Source: Symbiodinium natans (lineage: Eukaryota; Sar; Dinophyceae; Suessiales; Symbiodiniaceae). From it: 62,500 nt of DNA. The notes beneath the pieces are model-generated. The model saw only the letters and a list, made by a program, of their open reading frames with translations, was not told the DNA's origin and did not search any database. Within the stretch, counting starts at the first letter, position 1. Each line of letters opens with the position of its first letter. The position numbers and the translations under genes are program-made. The stretch covers positions 12,501-75,000 of the forward strand of contig CAJNDS010002220.1 in the NCBI GenBank assembly GCA_905221605.1, written 5' to 3'. Below, piece after piece: positions 52,080 to 62,084 of this stretch.

Positions 52080-53870
52080 TGCGGCTCCGGAGGGCTATTG
52101 GGTTTTAGAGTTTCAGGGTTTTTGGGGCTTTTGGATTCTTGGGCCTTTGAGTTTCTGGGTTTTGGGGTTTTGGGGTTTTGGGGCTTCTAGGTTTTAGGGT
52201 CGAGTGTTTAGGGTTTTAGGGTTCACGGTTTTAGGGTTTAGGGCTTTGAAGTTGCCGTTTCGTCTTTTACTGTTGTGCTTCTTGTTGGCTGTGTTGTACA
52301 GGAACATAAAGATGGTCGTTCTGTTCGACCCAACTAATGAAGCCCTAAGCCTTTAGCCACACTTTGGCAAACCTTTTCAGAAATCTCATCGAACGAACAC
52401 CTGCCAGAAAAAAACAGCTTGATTCCTGAGCCTTGACGCCTGGAAGCCGCGCAATCCACGTCGCTTCCACGCCCCAAACCCTAAACTAAGCCCTAACCCC
52501 CAAACCCTAAACCCTAAACCCCGAACCCCTCACACCTCACCGCCCTAACCCTCACCCTAAACCCTGAACCCTAAGGTTTTAACCCCCTAACCCCTAAGCC
52601 GGCTTCCAGGTTCATTTTCTGCCTGCCCCTGGCCTCGACCTCGGCCTCCCTTCTTTTGGGGTTCTTAGAGGGCTTCTTTGGGGTTTTGTTGGGTTTTGTG
52701 TGGGTTTTAGGTGTTTTTTTGTTTTTGGGGGGTTTGGGGGTTCTTAGAGGGTTCTGGTGTTTTGGGGTTTTATGCCTCCATTTCCAAGAGGGCGAGGACG
52801 GGTGCTTACGTTCCCAGCGCGAGAACACGGTGAACCTTTCCGAGAAGAGCGGCCTGGAACTCCACACATGCTTGGGCATACTATGGCCCCTTGACGTGTA
52901 TGAGTCGAAGTTCCGCGTGAAACCATGCAAGAACATTATCACGAAAACCAGGGCGGGCAAACCCTCACAGGACTGTCATTTGGCATGTTTCAGTTGTGTC
53001 GCGAGTCGTGGCCTTTTCATTGCCTATAGGGCCTATAAGGCCTATGACCTATACATAAAAAGGGTCCATGAATCACTGAATCACGTTACATTGCTTTCAT
53101 TCTTCGCTGGGCGCGTGCTGAGTGTTTCGAGGGTTTTAGGGTTTTAGGGTTCTTTGAGGGCTTTTTGGGTTTCAGCGATTCTAGAGGGGTTTGGGGTCCT
53201 TACAGGGTTTCAGGGCTTTTGGGGCTTTGGGGCTCTTGGAGGTTTGAAGGTTTTGGGGGTTTTCGGGTTCTTAGAGGGTTTTAGGGTTTTAGTTTTTGTT
53301 TTTCATTTTTCGCGGTTTTGCGTTTCTTAGAGGGTTTTAGGCTACATAGAGGGTTTTGGGGTGTTCGGGTTCTTTCAGGGTTTTTAGGGCTTTTGAGGTT
53401 TTGGGCTTCTTAGAGGGTTTTCGGGTTTTGGGGGCTTTAGGGTTCTTGGAGGGGTTTAGGGTTTTAGGGTTGTCGGGTTTTTTGATGTTTAGGGCTTTTG
53501 AGGCTTCAGGTTTCTTACAGGGTTTTAGGGTTTTGGGGGTTTTAGGCTCTTAGAGGGTTGTGGGGGTTTTATGTAGGGTTTTGGGGTTCTTCGAGGGTTT
53601 TAGGGTTTTAGGGTTTTGGTTTTAGGTTTTTTTTTTTTTTTTTTTGGGGGGGGGGTTGGATTTTAGGTTTTTTATTTGTAGGGTTTTAGGGTTTTTTGAG
53701 TTCGGTGGTTTTGGTTTTTTGGGCTTCAGGGTTTCACTAGGTAGGCCTTTAGCATCTTTTGTGCTTTCCCTTATTGGGTTTAAGAGGAGTATGTTTAGGA
53801 ATGTTTTGGGCTTCAGCGTTTTAGGGTTTAGGACGTAGGCATGGGGGCTTCGATTCAGGGCTTTGGCGCC
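52080..53870 (+). repeat. Long G-rich degenerate satellite with TTAGAGGGTTTTAGGG units
   Basis: Units such as GGGTTCTTAGAGGGTTTTAG recur at irregular spacing, mixed with GGGTTTTGGGG. The region is heptamer-related but has a longer composite period of about 25-45 bp. It is interrupted by a coding exon at 52791. The Gly/Phe-rich ORFs over it are artefacts. Confidence 0.75.
52791..52952 (+). CDS. 54-codon coding exon, unrecognised
   Basis: It follows CCAAGAG and keeps phase 0 from start to GC donor. It reads GEDGCLRSQRENTVNLSEKS, then GLELHTCLGILWPLDVYESK and FRVKPCKNIITKTR. Balanced composition inside a G-rich satellite makes it a strong exon. It is one of the longest exons here. No family is recognised. 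Confidence 0.6.
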
Positions 53871-54097
53871 TCAGTTTGCATTTTGGCTTTAGGGTATTGT
53901 AGGGTATTGTAGGGCTGTGTGGGTTGTTGTGTACTGGAGCGGTTGGGCAGTTTGGTTGTTTTTTTGTGTGAGGGGAGAGAGTTTGGGCTTGATCGCTTAC
54001 GGTTTAGGGTTTAGGGTTGGGACACTGCACTTGCGTCCTCGACCTCACAACCACACAGCAGTGAACGAGACTCTTAAAACCTCGACCCTATAGTCTT

Positions 54098-54189
54098 GGG
54101 ATGTTCCCCCTTGTACTAACAGTCCTTATAATCGGGGGTACTGTAATCCTTATTAAGGACTGTTATTAGGGGCCAACGGCCAACATCCC
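54098..54189. mobile_element. MITE-like element, copy 3
   Basis: It opens GGGATGTTCCCCCTTGTACT and contains AACAGTCCTTATAATCGGGG. The closing arm is AAGGACTGTT and the terminus is CAACATCCC. The closing side has a small duplication (GGCCAACGGCCAAC). It is 92 bp long. Confidence 0.9.
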
Positions 54190-54460
54190 AACCACAGACC
54201 CTCAACCCGAAACACTAAAACTGAAACGGAAGGTCATCCTCCAGTTCTGGTTGACCTTCTGCGTGGCGCCCTCGGCACCCTCTGCCCACGTCGCTAGACA
54301 TCGGCTGTGTTCCCTAAACCGAAAAAGCCCTGTTTAAGGTTCACGGGGTCATGGGCTTTGGCTTCACAGTTCAAGGGCCTTTGGGGCTTTTAGGGGTTTT
54401 GGGTGTTGGGTTTAGGGCACAGGGCTCCATCGTTTGCTGTCAATGCCGGCGTGACCTCAG

Positions 54461-54535
54461 ACCACCTTCGGCATGCCGGCCTACTGGAAACAGCTGGATC
54501 CCAACGCAGAGGCCCGGCGTTCTCGTCGCGGAAAG
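54461..54535 (+). CDS. Coding exon, unrecognised
   Basis: After ACCTCAG it reads TTFGMPAYWKQLDPNAEARR then SRRGK. Two other frames are also open across the GC-rich stretch to about 54680, so the frame is not certain. The sequence beyond 54540 (FLDVGALEALQ in another frame) may belong to the same exon. Confidence 0.4.
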
Positions 54536-55297
54536 TTTCTTGGATGTTGGGGCTTTGGAGGCCCTACAGGGGGGGGTGGTCCGAGTTGCCCGATTCACCC
54601 ATCTATTGGGAGGCCCTCCCCCGGGACTCCCCTAGGCAGGCTGGCCGTGAGAGGGCCCCTGGGCCCGGGCACGGAGGATAGGGAAGCGAGCGAGAATTGT
54701 AGACACAACCAGGAAACGACAAAAAAACTAAATGATAGCTAGATAAATTAAACGTAAATAGTTGATGGTGGTGAAGCAGCCCCGAAACCCTAAACCCTCA
54801 ACACCTAAACGATCCCTAACCTCACAAACCAGGCCCCCATCCCAAACCTGTAAAGCTGCGTGGTTCAGAGCTGCACTCCTTCAAGCAGGTAGGTTCCCCA
54901 AATTCGAGTGACTGTCATGCGCTTTTTGATCATATGGTTAAAGGCCTAGGTATACTTGTGATGCCCCAAACAAGGACCGTAGTTAAGAGACCTAACCGCA
55001 CATCGACACTGCAAAAAACGCCGGATCCCTCGAGGCTCACAGGGTCCTGGTGGGTGTATTAAGAGTCCGTGAGGCTAAGCCCTAAGCACGTTGGGGAGTT
55101 TGGAGGAAGGGGGGCGGGGGTGGGCAAGTTGCCCGAATCCTTGATAGGAATTTGCGGAAAGGGAACCAAGGGCTCCTTTAGGGAACTATTTAGGACGTAG
55201 TTGCTGGGGTTGTTCTGGAGGGGGTTAGGGGGTGGGGCTTGGGACAGCTTCGGTGGGCTTGAACCCTCAACCCTAAGTACACCCTAAACCCTCGGAG

Positions 55298-55644
55298 GAG
55301 AGCATGATCATCAGCATGAAGCTCCTCCTGATTGTTGCTGCTGGCTCAGCCTCTGGTTTAGGGTTTATAGCTTCATTTTTTGTTTTTGTATATTCTGGTG
55401 GTTGGGAGGGGAGGTAGGGTATGGTTTAGGCTTTGGGCGGGGAACTGAACGGCTTGCGGGCGTCACTCTGGCAAAGCCCCTCATGCTCCCTTCCTCCGAT
55501 GGATCTGCCCCTCGGAAATAGGAGTGGTAGCCTTACAAACCCCAATTAGACCCTATGAACGTTTTACAGCCAAGACTTTCCGAGGTTGTGCAGCTGACGT
55601 TCTTCGACAACATGCTGATGACGTTGCCACCTCATGAGTTGGGG
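55298..55644 (+). CDS. Two exons; the first encodes a signal-peptide-like segment
   Basis: Exon 55298-55355 follows TCGGAG and reads ESMIISMKLLLIVAAGSAS, ending exactly at a heptamer donor GTTTAGGG. The hydrophobic run after Met-Lys resembles a signal peptide or membrane segment. The next exon starts at 55585 after CCGAG. In the phase matching the first exon it reads CAADVLRQHADDVATS to a TGA. In another frame it reads VVQLTFFDNMLMTLPPHELG. The phase-matched reading would end the gene here. Confidence 0.5.
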
Positions 55645-56990
55645 TGTAGGGTTTCGGGTTTAGGGTTTAGGGTTTAGGGCACTGCCACAGAGCTGGGGTA
55701 CTTGGACACGTGAATGAGATGCTACGTTCAGGCCGGAAGCCCCACAAGGTCAGATCTCCGAATTGGTCGTCCCTGCTGTAACACGGCCCCTTAGTCATGA
55801 ATGATCACCCTAAACCTGGACTCTGCTGAAAAAAACAACTAACAAAAATGCATACATAATGTATACATATGGAGATATATATATATATATGTATGCATGT
55901 ATGTATGCAAAAGGTACCCCAAAGAAGAGACCGTGGGGAACTGACAGCACAGAGTCCATTCCGTCGAGTTCAAGTGCCTCAGATGCTTGCAACTTCAGGG
56001 TTATGAAGCTGAGATCTTCTGGCCGTTTTTGGGGGTTAGTCGGGTTGGTTTGGGGGGGGGGGGGGGGGACTAAGGGAACATAAAACATGCCAAAGCCACG
56101 ACCACAAACCCTATGTTTGTGGTCCGCTATGTACTCTGTACGATGCAAACGGAATTGCGGATACCTTGTACTTGGTGCACCTCTCAGTGCTATACCAATG
56201 TTAGCTCGTTGCCAATAGCCTTAATCAAGGTCAGTAGCATGTTCTTTTTAGGCTGCAGACCGTTTTTGAGCATCTGTCTGCCTGGCCTTCCGATGCGAAG
56301 CAAACATAACCTCAGACAAAACTCATTACCCTGCACAAAACCCAAAGCCCTGCACATAAGCCTGGACTGGTTGAGGCTCCGCTGCTTCGTCTTCGCGATC
56401 AACCCCACCAGCTGGTCGAACTCCCACGTTTCTTATTGTGCGTTTCGATGTTCGCTAGATTGTCGGCATTTTGCGGTAAGGGCATTCTTCAAGGGGCCTA
56501 GGGGCTGAAGGCTTTAGGCTGCACAGGCCTTGAGCATCAAGCGAAGCAGCGCCAATGGTGGCACCCTGACAATATGAAGTAAGGAGTTCAGATGAAAGGG
56601 GCTTCAGGGTTCAGGATTTAGGGAATAGACTCTCAACATCTCTCAACCCTAAACCCTACCTCATGAGAAACAGGGCTCATACCAATGCTATTGGTGAGTT
56701 TACGTGCGGGCTTCGTGCATCTATCTATTCAGTGTCCCTTCATATGATTGCTGAGCCACCTAGGATGTAGGCCTTGATCTTCCAAGTCTGGTGAAGCAAA
56801 GTCATCATGATGATCGCGAAGGTCACTTGAAGGCCTCTCGCAGGTTCCCCAAAAACAGCCCCCTGCGAAGCCTAAGTCCCAAGAACCTAAAGTCTAAACC
56901 TAAACCTTAACCCCAAATCGTACGAACAGCAGTTCCCAAGGCCGTAACGATCCCCAACGTCTAAACTGTGGCGCCTTGCTACCCCACCAG

Positions 56991-57033
56991 GACCGATGTC
57001 AAGCGCATTGACCCCGACGACCCAAGGATCAGA
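56991..57033 (+). CDS. Short coding exon, unrecognised
   Basis: After CCACCAG, with phase 2, it reads TDVKRIDPDDPRIR, then a GC donor (GCTTAGGG). Read through, GCTTAG would instead give a stop after Ala. Donor use is preferred because the same GCTTAG donor follows an RD-gene exon at 25223. Confidence 0.45.
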
Positions 57034-57334
57034 GCTTAGGGCTTAGGGAGGGCTTTATAGGGCTTCTAGGGTTCAGGTCTTTTCGGGCTTTTAGGGTTTC
57101 ACAGACTTGACCCTGATGCCGCAGGAAGGAAGATGCGCAGCCCCAAGCCCTAAAACCGGGCTCTATAGCATCACATCGGAACCCCGAACCCTCAACAGGA
57201 CGGGCCGCTCGCGACTGAATGTGTCCCGCACCCGGATCAAGTTTTGAGATTTTACTTAGGTCTTTGAGCTTGTTTTTTTGTTTCTTTGGGGGGGGCGGGG
57301 GTACTGTGGGGTTGAACCCTAAATCTAGGAGTTC

Positions 57335-57648
57335 CATAGCCATTCCGCCTCGCTTTGGGTGCTGCCTCGATTTTGGGTGCTGCTTCAGCGCGTGGGCTTC
57401 GCGCTGAAGCAGCACGCTGAAATTGAGGTGGAACGATAGTCGAGGTGGCACGCTGTGAAAATCAACTGGGTTTCGCTAGAAAGGCTATTTTGCTTGAGAA
57501 GAAACATGCCAGGCCAAATTCCCGTGCCAAATGCATGCTGCCTCGATTTGGGTGCTGCCTCGATTTTGGGTGCTGCTTCAGCGCGTGGGCTTCGCGCTGA
57601 AGCAGCACGCTGAAATTGAGGTGGAACGATACTTGAGGTGGAACGGCT
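57335..57648. mobile_element. Duplicated hairpin element (two copies)
   Basis: A block of about 83 bp is nearly identical at 57357-57438 and 57547-57630. Each contains GTGCTGCTTCAGCGCG and its perfect reverse complement CGCGCTGAAGCAGCAC around a 7-base loop. Outer imperfect arms (CCTCGATTTTGG against GCTGAAATTGAGG) extend the stem. GAGGTGGAACG-like motifs recur at the ends. There is no ORF. Confidence 0.8.
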
Positions 57649-58489
57649 AGGGAAACCCTTGACTAAAGGCCCTGAAATCTTACTTGCATTTTCAGGCCCC
57701 GAACCCCAGTAAAGACTTCCGAGTTTCAGGGAGATGAAAAATGTGTAGATGCTCTTAAGGTTTGGTGATGTTCGAGGCTTCAGGCTTCAGAGGTGCAGGG
57801 TTAGGGGTCAGGGATGTCTCAGGACACACGCTCTTCTGGGCCGGTGTTTGAGCTTGCTGTGCAGTGCGGGTTCAGGGCAGGGTGTACCATGACTGCATCA
57901 ACCCTGCAACTTCAATCCGGAAGCATCCCAACAATCTCTAATACATTGAGGTCTAAAGGTTTAGGGCCTGAACTGAAGGCTCGTTGTTGCACTTAGGTGG
58001 GTAAAGAGAGTACCGTGCGAAGTGGCCTCCTTCTGCTGGATGCCGTATATTAAGACATACGACACCCAAGGAGGGCACCCGCAACCCGTAAACACCCAAG
58101 GCCTCGAAAACCCCCCCCAAAATAGCCACCTATAAAGGAGCCCTGACTCAGACAGGTTTGGGGTTCAGGGTTTTTTAGAGCCAAAGGTTTAGGCTCCACA
58201 GCCCGGGGCCTCTAAAGGAGAGTAAGGTTTGGGGTTTAAGGTTTTGGGGTTTAGGATTAACATGGCTTACGGTCGCCGTGGTTTCGGGCGTTGAACCGCC
58301 GATCGTGAGCTTCAGGATGCGTAGAATCCAGGTTCTTCCGCCTACAACCACGCCCAGTCGAAAGACGTGGCATACCCTCAACCCTCAACCCTAAACACTT
58401 GAGGGTTTCAGGGTTGTAGGGTTTAGGGCTCATGTAGGGCAAGTGGGAATCGCCAGAAATAACTCAGCTTTGCTTCTTTTCGGGCCCAG

Positions 58490-58549
58490 GCTGCACTGGT
58501 CGCCGTTCCTGGCTCCTTTTCCGATGCTGGCGCTTCTGCCCCTCCGGCG
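58490..58549 (+). CDS. Coding exon, Ala/Ser-rich, unrecognised
   Basis: It follows GGCCCAG and reads AALVAVPGSFSDAGASAPPA in phase 0, ending at GTTTTAGGG, a heptamer-like donor. A short frame with a start at 58260 (MAYGRRGFG) could be an earlier exon but does not match phase. Confidence 0.5.
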
Positions 58550-58580
58550 GTTTTAGGGTCCAGGGTTTAGGGTGTAATTT

Positions 58581-58682
58581 GGGATGTTCCCCCTTATACT
58601 AGCTAACAGTCCTTTATTGGGGACCATAATCGGGGGTACTACAATCCCCATTAAGGACTGTTAGTATAAGGGGGAGCATTCC
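58581..58682. mobile_element. MITE-like element, copy 4
   Basis: It opens GGGATGTTCCCCCTTATACT and has AACAGTCCTTTATTGGGG. The closing arm is CCCCATTAAGGACTGTTAG then TATAAGGGGGAGCATTCC. The arms are the best preserved of the four copies. It lies about 30 bp after the donor of the exon ending at 58549. Confidence 0.9.
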
Positions 58683-59301
58683 AAGGTGTGATTTTCGGCT
58701 GCTTGTACAGGTGGGCAGTTCTCCACATCATGGTCCAGCCCTAAGCCTCTAAACCGCAAAACTAGCCAAGAGCAATCCTAAGCCCTGAAAAAAGCCTAAG
58801 CCCGAAAAAACCCTAACAAGCCCTAAACCCGTAACTGACTCTACGCATAAGGCTCCGCAGTAGACTGGGAACCCCAGTGCTGGGGCCAGAGCTCAGAGAG
58901 TTGCCAAAGGAGGGTTTCAGGGCTGCAGGCAGCGGTTTTCGGGTTTAGGGTTTCGGGTTTCGGGTGTAGGGTTTGGGGTTTAGGGTTTAGGGTTTGGGGT
59001 TTAGGGTTTGGGGTTTAGGGTTTGGGGTTTAGGGTGAACGTTGAGGGTTTTCGGGGGTTTCGGGTTGCTTCGCTCTCCTGGACGAAATGCTGTCATTCCC
59101 GCCCTTTGTTGATACCGCTGGGAGGTGCAGAGGTTGGGCGATACTGTAGCTTACTGACTTAGAACCCCACTCCCTGCACCATGAACCTTCCAGCAGAACT
59201 ATCACGCTCGCAACCGCACACCCTCAACCCCAGACCCGAACCCTCAACCCTGACCCCCTAAACCCTAGAAGCCTAAACCCGAACCTTCGACCCTCAACCA
59301 G

Positions 59302-59338
59302 GGCCAAAGTTCTGATGCAGTACTGGGTCTCTGTACAG
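59302..59338 (+). CDS. Short coding exon, unrecognised
   Basis: After CAACCAG, with phase 2, it reads AKVLMQYWVSVQ. It is preceded by a C-rich block (59220-59300) and followed by a G-rich block, the usual exon context here. A protein-like stretch FALLDEMLSFPPFVDTAG at about 59068 has no clear acceptor. Confidence 0.4.
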
Positions 59339-59894
59339 CGCCTGCCTTAGCATGCTTCATTTTTTTGGGGGGCTTCAGGGTTTTCGGGGGGGTGGAGGGT
59401 TTGATGGGTTTAGGGTGTTGCAGGCATCGTGTTTGGGAAGTTTAGGGATGACTCATGCGCTCGGCGGGCTGACGGTTTTAGGACTTCTTGGTTTGGGACT
59501 TTGGGGTGGTGGCTGTTGGGTCTCCGGTTTCAGGAGCTCACCCTGTAGGCCTCAAAACCCTAAATCCCCAAAACCCCCACAAGCTTCAAGCCTAATGTGT
59601 GCCGAGCCCACACGTCTCCTTCCTTCTGGGCTTCTAAGCCCAGAAATGTCTTTTTTGTGGGCTACGTGGGCTTCCTTTCCGGTGGTGGCGACTGGGTGGG
59701 GGGTAGCAGTTCAGGTGGACCTTACAAAAGGTTCGCGGTTCCTGGGTAAGCATGTGAGGAGTCCAACGCCGGCGTCAGTTTGGGAACAGGCTTGGAGTCC
59801 ACGATGTACGGCTTGGGGACTTTTGGGCTCGCGGCTGGTGTGCTATGCAATCTGAATCTGTGTTTCTTAAGCCTTTCAACCTGGAGGGCCCTGT

Positions 59895-59995
59895 GGCTTT
59901 AAATTGAAGCCGTGGCTTTTTTTCGGACGGTGGCTTGAATTCTTGGGGGCACGGGCTGGCCACCCAAAAAAAGCCACGGTGGCTTTAATGTTGGG
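59895..59995. mobile_element. Short inverted-repeat element (MITE-like)
   Basis: AAGCCGTGGCTTTTTTT at the left is mirrored by AAAAAAAGCCACGGTGGCTT at the right. The interior is about 45 bp. Confidence 0.65.
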
Positions 59996-60347
59996 ACCTC
60001 AAACTTATAACCATTGTGTTTTATGCCTAGCTGTATAGGGGCCGACGATTGTGATTAAAAAACATAACAACTATACACGCAACATTTTAAACTTGTTATG
60101 CACGGTCTCTGATAGTATAGAAAGAAACCACAATTTTTGATCACATTTGTTTGCTGTGACGCATGATCCGACTTGTTATGCGGTGGGGTGGGGGGGGGGG
60201 GGGGGGGGCGGGTCGGTGTCAATATTCCACCGCTGCCTTGAGTGCATGTGTGGTGCTCTGCGGCGTGACGGTGCCCATGGAGTGCCCTGCCAGCGGCTTG
60301 CATGATGGAACCAGCTGTAGTGCCCTTAATCCAGAGCTCGCCTATCA

Positions 60348-60679
60348 CAGGTATGATCTTTTTGAATTTTGTAAAGGGGGCTTAGGGGGGGGGGGGGCTT
60401 GAATTTGAGGACGAACACGGGGGGCTTCAGAAGTGGTTTCAAGCCCCTTTCGAGAATTATGAGCTCTGGACTTCTCCAATTAAATTTGAAGGGGGCTTCG
60501 AAGGGGCTTTAAGGAAGGGGGGCTTTCTCAAATAAAATTGAAGGGGCTTCGAAGGGGCTTCAAAGGGGGCTTGAGAAATAATTCTCGAAGGGGCCTTGAA
60601 GCCCCTTTTGAAGCCCCCCTTGTTCGTCCTCAAATTCAAGCCCCCCCCCCCTTTACAACATTCAAAACGATCATACCTG
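60348..60679. mobile_element. 332 bp element with inverted termini of about 100 bp
   Basis: The left end AGGTATGATC, then TTGTAAAG, a G-run, CTTGAATTTGAGGACGAACA and CGGGGGGCTTC is mirrored on the right by GAAGCCCCCC, TGTTCGTCCTCAAATTCAAG, a C-run, CTTTACAA and GATCATACCT. TCGAGAATTAT and its complement also pair inside. The core has tandem GAAGGGGCTTC units. There is no transposase, so it is non-autonomous. It starts the heptamer-free end of the window. Confidence 0.85.
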
Positions 60680-61001
60680 GCCAGGTTAGGGGTTCGAGTT
60701 CAACTTTGTTACAAGCCCCAGGTTGTAACTAGTTAAACTCCAACCTCCAAACTCGAAGATAGAAGTTGGAGTTAACTTAAACTTTTGAACTTTTTGTTTG
60801 GAATTCTGTTGAACTTCACTTAGAGTTTTCGTAAATTCCAGAATTGGAGTTCGAGTCCTCAGATCAGAGTTCGAATTCATTGCTTTAAACCGGTTTTTTG
60901 AAATTTGGTGGTTTTGCAAAGGGTCAAGGGTTGAAGGTCGGCTTTAAACAGAGCTTTGAGAAACCAGTCTCAAGAAAGCCAAGCGGATGTGGTGGTGCAG
61001 A

Positions 61002-61145
61002 GTTTGATCAAAGTTTGATTTTCAAAGGCAAATTGTTAGATCTGATTCTTCTCAGGCTGGATCACACAATATCTTGCTCTTAGAGACATCAAACTTTGAG
61101 AATCAAACTTTGACAGATTCTTCAGAGATTGTCAAAGTTTGACAA
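61002..61145. repeat. Cluster of inverted CAAAGTTTGA motifs
   Basis: CAAAGTTTGA or its complement TCAAACTTTG occurs about five times within 140 bp, in both directions. This could be the ends of a decayed inverted-repeat element. Confidence 0.6.
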
Positions 61146-61439
61146 GTGTTTGGTGCATTCTCTTGGCTCGGTGCGGAAAAAGTCCCAGAAATCGACTTGG
61201 AATGGTGCTTCGCTGCATTATGTAAGGTTTGAGATTTGGACCACCCTTCGAAGCCCCCTTGAAAGCCTTCGACGGGGCCTTTCAGAGCCAAGTGTTTGCA
61301 AGAACTGTGCTTGGACGACTTTTTCTGATTTTGACAACGGAGCAGCTTAATTGCTCAAACTGCATTCCTGCTCCCTCTTCCGCGCCCTCTGAACCAGTCG
61401 GGTGGCTTTCTAATGTGAGAAATCAGATCTGTCTCCAAC

Positions 61440-61622
61440 TTTGGGGGTTTGGGGGAACTGCGCTTGTGTGACGAGTTTCCGGGGCTACGCAAAGGGGGTT
61501 TGGGGGAACTGTGCGTGTATGACTAATTTCCGGAGCTAACAAGAAAACGGCGCTTGTATGACGAATGGCCGGAGCTAAGCTAGGGGGTCTCGGGGAACTG
61601 CGCTTGTATGACGAACTTTGCT
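61440..61622 (+). repeat. Imperfect tandem repeat, 3-4 copies of about 50 bp
   Basis: Copies share GGGGGTTTGGGGGAACTG, CGCTTGTATGACGA and TTTCCGGAGCTA. The third copy is shortened. Confidence 0.8.
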
Positions 61623-61975
61623 TGTCTGACAGGCCCTGCCCAAAGACGCACGTGTTCGCTTGCACGCACTGCTGCGCGTTTGCCCCGGTCCGGAGGTCCT
61701 TCGACGTGACTTGCCAAGGCCCAACTTTTGAGGCGGACACGGGGAAGACTCGCGCCTGCTGCGTGTGCGAGAAGGCAGGTCCGAGTTCTTTTTTTGCGGG
61801 CCTTGGACACCAGAAACCTCGCTGCAGGAGGAGAAGAAAGCCTACGGGCTTACGAAGAAGCGCCTCCTCAAGGCTGCACGCAGTCTCGGCGTGAAGAGAA
61901 AGTCCGGGTCTCAATCTGTGTCTCTACCTCGGTCACAGACCAGACACCCTTGCTTTCGAGGTCGGGAGAGGCTCT
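61622..61975 (+). pseudogene. Frame-broken coding remnant with Cys pairs
   Basis: One frame reads CPKTHVFACTHCCAFAPVRR, continues to GPTFEADTGKTRACCVCEKA, and loses sense near 61800. A different frame then reads LQEEKKAYGLTKKRLLKAAR and SLGVKRKSG. The CxxC pairs suggest a zinc-binding module. The frame change without a clear intron suggests a decayed or retrocopied gene. The family is not recognised. Confidence 0.45.
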
Positions 61976-62084
61976 GACAAAGGCGGACAAAGTGTGCAAC
62001 TCCCACCGCGCAAACTGTCCCGGCGCGTGGCGCCGTCATGTTTCTTGTTCAGTGTGAATTTGGACATGGACCTGAGAGGCAGGC

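Noticed and set aside
52571-52960. 129-codon minus-strand ORF (Pro/Lys-rich)
   Set aside because: It is the antisense of the G-rich satellite and of the better-supported + strand exon at 52791-52952.
56113-56508. 131-codon + strand ORF and overlapping minus-strand ORF
   Set aside because: Both strands are open and Cys/Leu-rich or Lys-rich, but neither shows a recognisable family or splice context.
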